A stretch of 24,695 nt of DNA, from positions 1 to 24,695 of the forward strand of contig MEZG01000059.1 in NCBI GenBank assembly GCA_001775965.1, given 5' to 3'. Of this stretch, positions 7,521-15,864 are shown one piece after another. How positions within the stretch are numbered: the stretch's first letter is position 1; every line of letters starts with the position of its first letter. Position numbers and translations under genes: made by a program. Under the pieces are notes generated by a model that saw nothing but the letters and a program-made list of their open reading frames with translations, ran no database searches and was not told the DNA's origin. This DNA comes from Candidatus Bathyarchaeota archaeon RBG_13_60_20. GTDB taxonomy: Archaea; Thermoproteota; Bathyarchaeia; TCS64.

Positions 7521-8681
7521 TTATTTTGCGAAAACCTTCATCATTGCGCCAACAGCCTTACCCGGGTCGGATATGTGACCCATCTCGGTCAGGGACATCT
7601 CCATCGATGCCAACGTGGCTACAAGATCGTTTATAGTGTCTGCGCCCATGTGGCCTATGCGCACCGTCTTGCCGCCAAGTTTTCCGAGGCCGCCCGCTAT
7701 CACTACGCCGTACTTCTGGAACATTATGTTTCTCATCCTAGCATCGTCCACGCCCTCAGCCACCTTGGGTACCGCGAGCGTGTGGGCCTCGTAGCCCTTG
7801 GCCGGGAAGCTGCTCCACCCCAGGCCCTTGACGCCGGCCTGGAAGGCCTCGCTGAACTTGTTGTGGCGTACCCACCTCGCCTCTAGACCCTCCTCGAATA
7901 TCATTTTCAAGGCCTCCAGCATGCCCAGGACGTTGCCGACGGCGGGGGTGGCGAAGTATCCGCGAGGGTTGTCCATGATGGGCTTCCACTTCTTCAGGTT
8001 CACGTAGTAGTCGGTGGGTGTAGTCTTACGTTTCTCCACTGCGCCCCAGGCCTTCTGGTTGAGGCAGAAGAGGCTGATGCCTGGGGGGGCGCCAAGGGCT
8101 TTCTGGCTGCCCGTGAGGCAGAGGTCGATGTTCCACTGGTCCATCTTGAGGGGCATCCCCCCGATGCCGCAGACGCTGTCCACCACGTAGAGGGCGTCCG
8201 TGTTCTTCGCCAGCTTGCCGATCTTGTCGACGGGGTTGGCGATCCCTGTGCTCGTGTCCACGTGCTCAACGGTGAAGAGCTTGTGCTCGTTGGTGCCGAG
8301 CTTCTCCTCCAGCACCTTCAGGTCCACTGGATCACCCCACTCGAACCTGAGGCGGTCCACGACCCCACCATGGGTCTCCACAACCTCCTCCCACTTCTCG
8401 CCGAAGAAGCCATTCTCCACGCAGAGAACTCTGTCGCCCTTCTCCATGAGGTTGGCTATGGTGGCCTCCATGCCGAGGGTTCCGCTCCCGCTCAGCATGA
8501 AGGGCGTACCCTCTGTCATGAACAGCTGCTTCTGGAGGGCGAGGGCCTCTGCGTAGCCGTCCACGAACTCGCCGCTCACGTGGCTGAGGATGGGCTTAGA
8601 TAATGCCCGTAGCACCCTGGGGGACACGATGGTGGGCCCCGGGATCATGAGTAGCTCCCGCTCAGTGTTCAACAAATGCAC
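7521..8681 (-). CDS. Class V aminotransferase (alanine-glyoxylate / serine-pyruvate type)
   Basis: A 386-residue PLP enzyme of the AGXT/PucG group, which moves amino groups between small amino acids and 2-oxoacids such as glyoxylate or pyruvate. Seen: the N-terminal MIPGPTIVSPRVL signature, the cofactor loop SGSGTLGMEA (64-73), VVDSVCGIGGMPL with the PLP-nitrogen aspartate at 168, and TGSQKALGAPPG with Schiff-base K194. Length is typical. ATG at 8681 is chosen because a TATA box at 8704-8716 predicts a transcript beginning at the start codon. With glycine cleavage genes 3 kb away, a role in glycine/serine/glyoxylate interconversion is plausible; the exact substrate pair is not resolved. Phosphoserine or 2-aminoethylphosphonate aminotransferase would be other options in the fold class. 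Confidence 0.87.
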   Translation of the reverse strand: MHLLNTERELLMIPGPTIVSPRVLRALSKPILSHVSGEFVDGYAEALALQKQLFMTEGTPFMLSGSGTLGMEATIANLMEKGDRVLCVENGFFGEKWEEVVETHGGVVDRLRFEWGDPVDLKVLEEKLGTNEHKLFTVEHVDTSTGIANPVDKIGKLAKNTDALYVVDSVCGIGGMPLKMDQWNIDLCLTGSQKALGAPPGISLFCLNQKAWGAVEKRKTTPTDYYVNLKKWKPIMDNPRGYFATPAVGNVLGMLEALKMIFEEGLEARWVRHNKFSEAFQAGVKGLGWSSFPAKGYEAHTLAVPKVAEGVDDARMRNIMFQKYGVVIAGGLGKLGGKTVRIGHMGADTINDLVATLASMEMSLTEMGHISDPGKAVGAMMKVFAK

Positions 8682-8703
8682 CGAGATAAGAGGCCGCGCT
8701 CGG

Positions 8704-8716
8704 ATAATTAATATTA
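8704..8716 (-). promoter_or_regulatory. TATA box of the class V aminotransferase gene
   Basis: TAATATTAATTAT on the minus strand is centred about 28 bp before the ATG at 8681, predicting a leaderless message. Confidence 0.65.
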
Positions 8717-8738
8717 CCTGTGGTGTGGATACTGTTTT

Positions 8739-9767
8739 TCACTGCAGCATTCCTGCTAATTTAAGCATCCTCGCGACCCTGTACGTCACCCACTTACTCT
8801 CCTGCCCCTTCCTGGCGAAGGGCGCGTCGATTGGGCCATGAGTCTTGTCCGCCTGCCACCTACCATTCGCGTCCGCCTTCTCCTTAATGTACTCTATGGT
8901 CGAGTCTATCGCCTCGTGCCGGGCGCCGAGGGATATCAGGTTCGACGCGATCTCAATGGCGTCGTCGTAATACGTTAGCGGGGCCGTAAACCCTGTAGGG
9001 TTGGTCGCCTTCGTTGATATGGGTGTGTCGGGGGAGTGGCTGCTCCAGATGAGCCTGTGGAGGAGGACGAATTCAATGGACCTCCTCTTAGCGTCCAGTG
9101 CCTCGTCAGTCCAATAATCGTTGGGCACAGCCGTCATGGCCTTGAGGAGCTTAGTGACGCCCCAGTAGCACGTGTGGGCCCCCCAGCATCTGTCCCGCCG
9201 CCCCCTGTAGGGGTAGGCGTTGGGCGTCTTCCAGCCCCCGTCGTCGAACCTCTGGTGCTCCACGAGGAACCGGAAGCTATTACTGACTTCAGGTCTATCC
9301 CCGTAGCCCATGATGCATAGGCTCCACACCATGTTACCCATGAAGCAGGGCATCAGGGCGTCATTGTACCCGTTCCTGGCTCTGAAGCTCACCGCGAACG
9401 TCCCGTGCTTCTCCGAGTACGCGTTCTCGAGGACGTGTTCGCAGAGGCTTCTCACCTGAGGATTATTGGGGTCGGCTCCGGCCTGAGCCAGGAATAAGAG
9501 CCTCCACACCGCACCCCTGTACTTGGGCATATACCCGGCCATCGCAGCGGGTTCTCCCCACTGGGCCACGGCCTTCTTGTCCATGATACCTGCCTCAAGC
9601 CCCTTGAGAATCGTCGAGACGGGCCGCGACGACATCATGGCCCGGCGGGCCTCCAACACCTCAGTTGAATCAACGGGTCTGTCGAGAACGTTCACCAGGG
9701 TGTTGTACCTGACCATGCTGTCATCGGCCTCCAGAAGCCAGTCGAGGAGAACGGCCTTATCCGCCAT
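8739..9767 (-). CDS. Alpha/alpha-toroid protein (terpene cyclase/prenyltransferase fold)
   Basis: A 342-residue protein built of helical hairpins with repeats typical of the squalene-cyclase/prenyltransferase toroid fold: FDDGGWKTPNAYPYRG, RCWGAHTCYWGVTKLLKAM, and NGRWQADKTHGPIDAPF near the end. No DxDD or other class II cyclase acid motif is obvious, so an enzymatic role cannot be claimed. Relatives in archaea and Chloroflexi are often labelled prenyltransferase or, misleadingly, nitrogen fixation protein NifH. No signal peptide is seen. ATG at 9767 has GGTGG about 7 nt upstream, and TGTTTAAGGA at 9801-9810 is a likely TATA box. It lies 57 bp upstream of the aminotransferase, whose promoter starts right after its stop. 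Function unknown. Confidence 0.75.
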   Translation of the reverse strand: MADKAVLLDWLLEADDSMVRYNTLVNVLDRPVDSTEVLEARRAMMSSRPVSTILKGLEAGIMDKKAVAQWGEPAAMAGYMPKYRGAVWRLLFLAQAGADPNNPQVRSLCEHVLENAYSEKHGTFAVSFRARNGYNDALMPCFMGNMVWSLCIMGYGDRPEVSNSFRFLVEHQRFDDGGWKTPNAYPYRGRRDRCWGAHTCYWGVTKLLKAMTAVPNDYWTDEALDAKRRSIEFVLLHRLIWSSHSPDTPISTKATNPTGFTAPLTYYDDAIEIASNLISLGARHEAIDSTIEYIKEKADANGRWQADKTHGPIDAPFARKGQESKWVTYRVARMLKLAGMLQ

Positions 9768-9865
9768 TCATAAGCCACCGAATGAAAGGATCATGTTTCA
9801 TCCTTAAACAAGTATGCTCGGTCACCCATACGTTTTTATGCGCTAAACAGGGTCATTCCTCTGGT

Positions 9866-9917
9866 GCCTCAGGTGTCCGGTGACCGTAAAATTCTGGCTT
9901 AACGCCTCAGCGGACAC
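9866..9917. repeat. Paired 14-bp units upstream of ileS
   Basis: GCCTCAG at 9866-9872 is followed by GTGTCCG. GCCTCAG recurs at 9904-9910 and is followed by CGGACAC, the reverse complement of GTGTCCG. The 7-bp arms could close a stem over a 31-nt loop or form a two-part operator. The unit ends 10 bp before the ileS TATA box. Confidence 0.4.
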
Positions 9918-9926
9918 AGTTAAGGC

Positions 9927-9933
9927 TAATTAT
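9927..9933 (+). promoter_or_regulatory. TATA box of ileS
   Basis: TAATTAT centred about 27 bp before the ATG at 9957 predicts a leaderless ileS transcript. Confidence 0.6.
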
Positions 9934-9956
9934 CCATGCCTCATCGGTGATCTACT

Positions 9957-12900
9957 ATGAGTTACAGGCCCCTGGACAGCAAGGTGGACATACCGAAGCT
10001 CGAGCACGAGGTCCAAAACTTCTGGAGGGAGACCAACGCCTACTGGAAGAGAGTCGAGATACAGGAGCGGGGAGACAGGCCCCGGTGGAGCTTCATCGAC
10101 GGCCCCATAACGGCCAACAACCCCATGGGGGTTCACCACGCCTGGGGCCGCACCTACAAGGACCTCTTCGCCCGGTACAGGTTCATGAGGGGCTCCGAGG
10201 TCCGGAACCAGAACGGGTTCGACTGCCAGGGCCTCTGGGTGGAGGTTGAGGTGGAGAAGGAGCTGGGCTTCAAGTCCAAGCTGGACATCGAGGCCTACGG
10301 GTTGGCCGAGTTCGTGAGGAAGTGCAAGCAGAGGGTCCTCAACTACTCTGCCGTCCAGACAGAGCAGTCAATCAGACTAGGCATGTGGACCGACTGGAAC
10401 AGACCCGAGGAGCTGAGGAAGCTATCCGAGGCCCTGGAGCGCCCAATGGAGGAGACAACGTACGTCGGCAGCAGGGGTCCAGTCAGGGGAACAGCCGAGT
10501 GGCTGGTAGGTCAGCTAGGCATGCCCGAGCTAGGGGGCAGCTACTACACCCTCAGCGACGAGAACAACTACATGATATGGCGCATGCTAAAGAGCTGCCA
10601 CGAGCGCGGTTGGATATACCTGGGGGCCGACGCCATGCCCTGGTGCCCCAGGTGCAGCACGGGCATCAGCCAGCACGAGATAGTCACCGAGGGGTACAGG
10701 GAGCTCACACACACCAGCGTCTACGTCCTCTTTAGGCTCAGGGACAGGGAGGGCTCCCTGCTCATTTGGACGACCACGCCCTGGACGCTGACCAGCAACG
10801 TCGCGGCGGCCGTCCACCCCGACCTGACGTACGTCAAGGTCAGGTACCGTGACGAGGTGCTGTACCTAAGCAAGGGCACCCTCAAGTCGGCCATCCAGGA
10901 CCAGAAGAACGTCGAGGTGCTGGGCGAGCTCAAGGGCAAAGAGATGGAGGGCTGGAGGTACAGCGGCCCCTACGACGATCTCCCGGTCATCAGGGAGATG
11001 GGCGTCCCCGAGGCCCACAGGGTCATCATGTGGGACGCCGTGGGCGAGGAGGAGGGCACCGGTATAGTCCACATAGCGCCAGGGGCGGGTAAGGAGGATC
11101 TGGAGCTGGGTAAGAAGTACGGGTTGCCCACCCCAGCGCCCCTGGATGAGTTCGGGGTCATCATAGATGGCTTCGGATGGCTAGCGGGCACCCACGTCTA
11201 CGAGTCGGCCGAGCCCATATTCGAGGACCTCCGCAGGAAGAACCTCCTCTACAGGACCCAGAAGGTCACTCACAGGTACCCGGTGTGCTGGAGGTGCGAC
11301 TCGGAGCTCGTCTTCAGGCACGTCGCCGAGTGGTTCATAGACATGGGGGAGAAGCTGGACAAGCCCGAGGAGGAGCTCATACCCGAGGAAAAGGATCGGA
11401 GCCTCAGGTACCAGATAATGGACTCGGCTAGGCAGGTGCGGTGGATACCCGAGTTCGGGTTGAAGCGAGAGCTGGACTGGCTTCGCAATATGGACGACTG
11501 GATGATCAGCAAGAAGCGGTACTACGGGCTGGCCCTGCCCATCTGGGTGTGTAGCTGCGGTTGGTTCGACGTGATAGGAAGCAGGGAGGAGCTCAAGGAG
11601 CGCGCTGTGGAGGGCTGGGACGTGTTCGAGGGCCACAGCCCCCACAGGCCCTTCATAGACGCCGTGAAGATCAGGTGTGAGCGCTGCGGCGGCGTCGCCC
11701 ACAGGATACCCGACGTGGGCAACCCGTGGCTGGACGCAGGCATAGTCGGTTATAGCACCATCCAGTACAGGGAGGACCGGGAGTACTGGGAGAAATGGTT
11801 CCCCGCGGACTTCATAGTGGAGTCCTTCCCCGGCCAGTTCAGGAACTGGTTCTACGCGATGCTGGCGGAGAGCACCATCCTGGAGCGGAGGACCCCGTAC
11901 CTGAACTGCCTGGGCCACGGCCAGGTGCTGGCCGAGGACGGCCGAGAGATGCACAAGAGCTGGGGCAACGCCATCTGGTTCGAGGAGGCCGCGGAGAACA
12001 TGGGGACGGACGTGGTCCGCTGGATATACATGAGCAGCAGGCCCGAGAGCAACGTCCTCTTCGGCTACACTCGGGCCGGGGAGGTCCGGCGCCTCTTCTT
12101 CATGACGCTCCTCAACGTCTACAACTTCTTCTACCAGTACGCGACGCTGGACGGGTGGACCCCGGACCAGAAGCCGGGGGAGTTGTCGCCCCTGGACAGG
12201 TGGATACTGTCTAAGCTCCAGCAGACCGACGCCAGGGTCACCGAGGCCCTGGACGGGTACGACGCCATGATGGCGTGCGCCGAGATCGACAGGTTCGTGG
12301 ACGCCCTGAGCAAGTGGTACGTGCGGCGGAGCCGCCGCAGGTTCTGGAAGGCCGAGGCCGACGACGAGAAGAGGGCCGCGTACAGCACCCTCTACAGGTG
12401 CCTGAAGACGGTGATCCTCATGATGGCCCCGGTGACCCCCCACCTATCCGAGGCGCTGTACCAGAGGATGGTCAGGCCGGTGGAGCAGGGCACCCCCGAG
12501 AGCGTCCACCACCACGAGTGGATCGAGGCCGACCCTGCGCTGCTGGACGAGGGGCTCATGGCCGAGATGGACTTGGCCATGAACCTGAGCAGCATGGGCC
12601 GGGCGGCGAGGAGCCATGCCAACATCAAGCTCAGGCAGCCGCTGTCCGAGGCCGTCGTGGTGGTGCCCGAGGCAAAGTTGGAGCTGCTGGACAAGGTGAG
12701 GCCGCTGGTGCGTGAGGAGCTCAACGTCAAGGAGCTCCGGGTGTCCACGGACCGCGGGCTCCTACAGAGCCTGACCGTGAACCCGCTGCCCTCCATGCTG
12801 GGCCGCAAGCACGGGCGCCTGTTCCCCAGGGTCGCCGCGGCCGTTAAGGGCATGGGTTCTGCCGAGGCTGCTAGGCTCGGAGCGGGCGAGTCCGTGACGG

Positions 12901-13304
12901 TGATGGTAGACGGATCGCCCGTGGAGGTGCTGTCTGGGGAGGTCGAGCTGGTCTCCGTGCCCCACGGAGAGTACTCCGTGGTGGATGAGGGTGGCCTGCT
13001 GGTCGGTGTCCGCACGGTGATCTCGGGCGACCTGGAGAGTGAGGGCCTCGCCCGGGACTTGGTCCGGAGGGTTCAGGCGCTCCGGAAGGAGGCAGATTTC
13101 GAGATCGACGACAGGATCGTTGTCTATTACAGGGGCAGCCCTGAGGTGGAGGAGGTCTTCGAGGACGAGGCCGAGTACATCATGGCCGAGACGCTAAGCG
13201 TGGAGATAGTCAAAGGAGATGCGCCTGAAGGCTCCCACGTCCGGGACTACTTGATCGACGGGGTCTCCGTGAGGCTCGGCGTGGCGAAGAGGCAGTCAGG
13301 GTGA
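9957..13304 (+). CDS. ileS: Isoleucyl-tRNA synthetase with altered HIGH motif
   Basis: A 1115-residue class I aminoacyl-tRNA synthetase charging tRNA-Ile. Domains in order: Rossmann catalytic start with FIDGPITANNPMGVHHAWGR (the HIGH-equivalent is G58-V-H-H61), a CPRC zinc site, the editing domain with WTTTPWTLTSNVA and GTGIVHIAPGAGKEDLELG, WRCDSELVFRHVAEWF, a second zinc ribbon (CSC and CERC), NWFYAMLAES, the KMSKS-equivalent MHKSWGN at 665-671, and the helical anticodon domain from about 750. Both class I signatures are non-standard: GxHH instead of HxGH, and HKSWGN instead of KMSKS. From memory, similar signatures occur in a bacterial group of IleRS, so lateral transfer is possible. The ATG start matches the leaderless promoter. 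A second, standard ileS elsewhere in the genome cannot be excluded. Confidence 0.93.
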   Translation: MSYRPLDSKVDIPKLEHEVQNFWRETNAYWKRVEIQERGDRPRWSFIDGPITANNPMGVHHAWGRTYKDLFARYRFMRGSEVRNQNGFDCQGLWVEVEVEKELGFKSKLDIEAYGLAEFVRKCKQRVLNYSAVQTEQSIRLGMWTDWNRPEELRKLSEALERPMEETTYVGSRGPVRGTAEWLVGQLGMPELGGSYYTLSDENNYMIWRMLKSCHERGWIYLGADAMPWCPRCSTGISQHEIVTEGYRELTHTSVYVLFRLRDREGSLLIWTTTPWTLTSNVAAAVHPDLTYVKVRYRDEVLYLSKGTLKSAIQDQKNVEVLGELKGKEMEGWRYSGPYDDLPVIREMGVPEAHRVIMWDAVGEEEGTGIVHIAPGAGKEDLELGKKYGLPTPAPLDEFGVIIDGFGWLAGTHVYESAEPIFEDLRRKNLLYRTQKVTHRYPVCWRCDSELVFRHVAEWFIDMGEKLDKPEEELIPEEKDRSLRYQIMDSARQVRWIPEFGLKRELDWLRNMDDWMISKKRYYGLALPIWVCSCGWFDVIGSREELKERAVEGWDVFEGHSPHRPFIDAVKIRCERCGGVAHRIPDVGNPWLDAGIVGYSTIQYREDREYWEKWFPADFIVESFPGQFRNWFYAMLAESTILERRTPYLNCLGHGQVLAEDGREMHKSWGNAIWFEEAAENMGTDVVRWIYMSSRPESNVLFGYTRAGEVRRLFFMTLLNVYNFFYQYATLDGWTPDQKPGELSPLDRWILSKLQQTDARVTEALDGYDAMMACAEIDRFVDALSKWYVRRSRRRFWKAEADDEKRAAYSTLYRCLKTVILMMAPVTPHLSEALYQRMVRPVEQGTPESVHHHEWIEADPALLDEGLMAEMDLAMNLSSMGRAARSHANIKLRQPLSEAVVVVPEAKLELLDKVRPLVREELNVKELRVSTDRGLLQSLTVNPLPSMLGRKHGRLFPRVAAAVKGMGSAEAARLGAGESVTVMVDGSPVEVLSGEVELVSVPHGEYSVVDEGGLLVGVRTVISGDLESEGLARDLVRRVQALRKEADFEIDDRIVVYYRGSPEVEEVFEDEAEYIMAETLSVEIVKGDAPEGSHVRDYLIDGVSVRLGVAKRQSG

Positions 13305-13308
13305 CCAG

Positions 13309-13339
13309 TTTTTCCTCATGCCTCCCACTGCCTAGGCAG
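13309..13339 (+). terminator. Possible terminator between ileS and the convergent isomerase gene
   Basis: A T5 run at 13309-13313 directly after the ileS stop could end transcription in the archaeal manner. A perfect 12-bp palindrome, CTGCCTAGGCAG, lies at 13328-13339 in the 41-bp gap between the convergent genes. Confidence 0.35.
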
Positions 13340-13345
13340 GTGCGC

Positions 13346-14287
13346 CTAGTCTTCGGGTGGGATGAGCTTGGAGAGGGTGTTGTAGCCCAGAATGAGTCCC
13401 TTCTCCTCGCGGCCGTACTTCTCGACGATGCCTGACTCGGTGTCTATGTGCTCCCTGGCGTGGGCGGCGGCGAAGACGTCGTCCTCGTGCTCTATATCGA
13501 TGTTGCCCTTGTAGCCCGCCTCGATGAGGCCCGTGATGAAGCCGGGCCAGTTGATCTCGCCCCAGCCTGGTAGGCGGGCCCGCCACCAGCCATGGCCCAG
13601 GCCAGTGATCTCGCCGAAGGCCTGGCCTAGGATGCCTACACGGCCGAGGGTGCGGCGGTTGATCTCCATGTCCTTGGCGTGGATGTGGTGGATGCGGTGC
13701 CCGTACTCGTGGATGGCCTGAATGTAGTCGATGCCCTGCCAGACCATATGGGAGGGGTCCAACTCTATGCCGAGGGCCTCGGAGGGAACAGCCCGGAACA
13801 TCTCGTCCCAGACCTCGGGGCTTATGGCTATGTTCTCGCCGCGGAGGCGGAACCGGTCCATCATGGGGCAGTTCTCTACAGCTATGAGGAGGTTGCGGCT
13901 CTCGGCCTCCTCGCAGATGGGCGTGAAGGCCTTCTGGAAGAGGGGGATGTTCTCGGAGATGGACCTGTCGGGGTCGCGGCCCGCGAAAGTGCAGACCACG
14001 GGAACGTCCATCCGGCTGGCCAGCTCCAAGACCTTGTATAGATACCGGCTTGCCTCCTCGGCCTTGTCCTTGTCCGGGTCAAGGGGGTTAGGGTAGTAGC
14101 CGAGGGCGGATATCTCTATGTCATGGGCCTCCAGGTCCTTCTTGACCTCAGCTATGCGGTGGCTCGTCACGGTGTCCGCGTTGAGACTGCTGTCGGGCCA
14201 GGCTGAGAGCTCCATGCTGCGGAAGCCGACGCCGTGGGCGAACTCGACAGTTTTCGCGTCGTAACTTGTGTAGAAGCCTAGTTTCAT
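13346..14287 (-). CDS. Sugar phosphate isomerase/epimerase-like TIM barrel protein
   Basis: A 313-residue protein of the xylose isomerase-like TIM barrel superfamily, which includes hydroxypyruvate isomerase, inosose dehydratase and tagatose/psicose epimerases. Candidate metal and catalytic residues are in place: AVENC (E138), ELDPSH (D177, H180), HIHAKD (H203, D206) and DIEHED (E266). It begins MKLGFYTSYDAKTVEFAHGVGFRSMEL, a usual barrel start. Upstream, CTTAATTAC near 14312-14320 is TATA-like and GAGG lies a few bases before the ATG at 14287. It is cytoplasmic and probably acts on a sugar or inositol derivative. The MFS transporter gene lies upstream on the same strand, so uptake and conversion of one compound is possible. 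Substrate unknown; endonuclease IV lies in the same fold class but fits less well. Confidence 0.83.
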   Translation of the reverse strand: MKLGFYTSYDAKTVEFAHGVGFRSMELSAWPDSSLNADTVTSHRIAEVKKDLEAHDIEISALGYYPNPLDPDKDKAEEASRYLYKVLELASRMDVPVVCTFAGRDPDRSISENIPLFQKAFTPICEEAESRNLLIAVENCPMMDRFRLRGENIAISPEVWDEMFRAVPSEALGIELDPSHMVWQGIDYIQAIHEYGHRIHHIHAKDMEINRRTLGRVGILGQAFGEITGLGHGWWRARLPGWGEINWPGFITGLIEAGYKGNIDIEHEDDVFAAAHAREHIDTESGIVEKYGREEKGLILGYNTLSKLIPPED

Positions 14288-14376
14288 GGTTCCTCGGTCT
14301 CTCAGGCGTAATTAAGGTTATTCACAGGATTAGTTGGGTGGCTGTGGCCTAGTTGGTTCTTAGTATAAATGTTTTT

Positions 14377-15639
14377 TTATGCTGGTTGTGGGATGGTTTG
14401 GCCTTTATCTATCGGTGGGCTTGGTAGTACTGCTATTACCTCCGCTGTGGTCTTATCTGGTACGCTCAGCAGTATCAGCAGTCCAGTCAGTACCAGCAGG
14501 GATGAGAGGGCAGCGCTGAGCTGGAGGCTGGAGGCGTCGCCCAGGTAGCCTCCCAGGAGGGGGCCGAAGGCCCAGGATAGGCCGTTGATGAAGGCGAGGT
14601 ACCCCGCATATACACCTCTCCTGGCCGGGATGAGGTTCATCTGCCAGGCGAACCACGCCGAATTTATGAAGGCCCAGTATACGCCGCTGAGGAGGTACAC
14701 AGGCACAAGGTAGGAGACCCCAGGGGCAAATGTGAAGACCAGGGGGTGCGCGGCCGCCAGGAGGAACCCTATCAGCATGACCCTCTTGGGTCCCTCCCTA
14801 TCCACGATGACGCCCAGGGGCGGCGCGCCGAGGAGCCGGACAAGGAAGGCGACGCTGTTCAGGGCTCCTATCTGGGGTTTGGTTGCGTTCAACACGTTCA
14901 CCAGGTACAGTGTGAGTATGGGGCCGAACATGGCTACGCCGAAGCCCCTGGCGCTGATCCCCAGGCACCACCTGGTGTAGGGTCCACCCTCTCTGCCCAC
15001 CTTGGGTAGCTCTCTCAGCCCGGCCTTCAGCTCCTGGAAGGCCATCCTCAGGAAGGTGACGTAGTTCAATTCCTTCTCCTGGCGCGTCGAGAGCCCGAAC
15101 CTTATCATGCCGAATATGACGAGGTTTAGCACCGTGTAGCTGAGGAACGTGTACTGGTAGCCGATAGAGGGGATGAGCATCCCTGCGAGGAAGCTGCCCA
15201 CTATGTTCCCCGCGAACCCGAGGGGGTTGTAGACGCCCATGAACCGGGCCCGCCTCGACGGCTCCAGGACCTCGGCGAACCTCACCGTGATGGCCACTTC
15301 GGATATGCAGCCGAGGAGGGCTTGGACGGACGTGACTAGGATCACCTGCCAGGGCTTCGTCGAGAATATCACCGGGACGCTGAACAATGCGGTGAACAGG
15401 AAGCCTGTGGACACCATCTTCCAAGTGGTTCCCAGCCTGTCCCCGAGGCGCCCGTATGCAAGCTGCATAAAAGTGGAGGCTAAGCCGGGCATAAAGGCCA
15501 GGAGCCCTACATGGAAGGCTGTGCCGCCCAGGTCAAGGAGGAAAACTGAGAGGAAGGCCCAGACACCGTTCACGATGCCGTGGATGAAGCTGAAGCTGAA
15601 TAGGACGGATGAGTATGTCCCGTTTTTTTCCTTGAACAA
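14377..15639 (-). CDS. MFS transporter
   Basis: A 420-residue polytopic membrane protein with about 12 hydrophobic helices in two halves. Family signs: YGRLGDRLGTTWKM after helix 2, equivalent to the MFS loop motif GxLaDrxGrr, VLEPSRRARFMGVYNPLGF before helix 5, and VIVDREGPKRV in the second half, mirroring the first motif. The central loop around STRQEKELNYVTFLRMAFQELKAGL is charged. The start is TTG at 15639 (MFKEKNGTYSS), chosen because a TATA box at 15661-15671 puts the transcript start at that codon. Substrate cannot be inferred; homologues are often labelled drug or sugar exporters. It lies 89 bp upstream of the TIM-barrel isomerase gene, on the same strand. Confidence 0.88.
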   Translation of the reverse strand: MFKEKNGTYSSVLFSFSFIHGIVNGVWAFLSVFLLDLGGTAFHVGLLAFMPGLASTFMQLAYGRLGDRLGTTWKMVSTGFLFTALFSVPVIFSTKPWQVILVTSVQALLGCISEVAITVRFAEVLEPSRRARFMGVYNPLGFAGNIVGSFLAGMLIPSIGYQYTFLSYTVLNLVIFGMIRFGLSTRQEKELNYVTFLRMAFQELKAGLRELPKVGREGGPYTRWCLGISARGFGVAMFGPILTLYLVNVLNATKPQIGALNSVAFLVRLLGAPPLGVIVDREGPKRVMLIGFLLAAAHPLVFTFAPGVSYLVPVYLLSGVYWAFINSAWFAWQMNLIPARRGVYAGYLAFINGLSWAFGPLLGGYLGDASSLQLSAALSSLLVLTGLLILLSVPDKTTAEVIAVLPSPPIDKGQTIPQPA

Positions 15640-15660
15640 GCCTGGTTGTGCGCCTTCAAA

Positions 15661-15671
15661 GCTATTTATTT
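15661..15671 (-). promoter_or_regulatory. TATA box of the MFS transporter gene
   Basis: AAATAAATAGC on the minus strand, centred 27 bp before the TTG at 15639, predicts a leaderless message and supports the TTG start. Confidence 0.6.
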
Positions 15672-15810
15672 GCTTTGATGAGCGAGGGCTGTTTATTAAG
15701 CATTATTGACCAGTATTTTAATAATTTTAATACAATTTATGATTCTTGTACGAGTTTATATTAACTAATTTCATCCAAGGGTATTTACTCAAATAAGAAA
15801 TGATAGAAGG

Positions 15811-15855
15811 GATTAAATCCTGATATTGATCTGCTTCTCCCATTCCTGAAAGGAG
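15811..15855 (+). promoter_or_regulatory. Promoter and ribosome binding site of the 2-oxoacid oxidoreductase operon
   Basis: TATA-like GATTAAATCC at 15811-15820 (GGATTAAATCC with the preceding G is an 11-bp near-palindrome) predicts a transcript start near 15841. AGGAG at 15851-15855 lies 9 nt before the TTG at 15865. Confidence 0.55.
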
Positions 15856-15864
15856 AAAAGAGTC

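Noticed and set aside
9786..9805. AAGGAT/ATCCTT inverted repeat near the toroid-protein promoter as an operator
   Set aside because: Six-base arms with an 8-nt spacer are weak evidence by themselves, and no regulator is linked to it.
11181..12443. 420-residue frame antisense to ileS
   Set aside because: Composition follows the mirrored codon bias of ileS (rich in V, H, P, L, G), with no motif; the sense strand encodes a clear synthetase.
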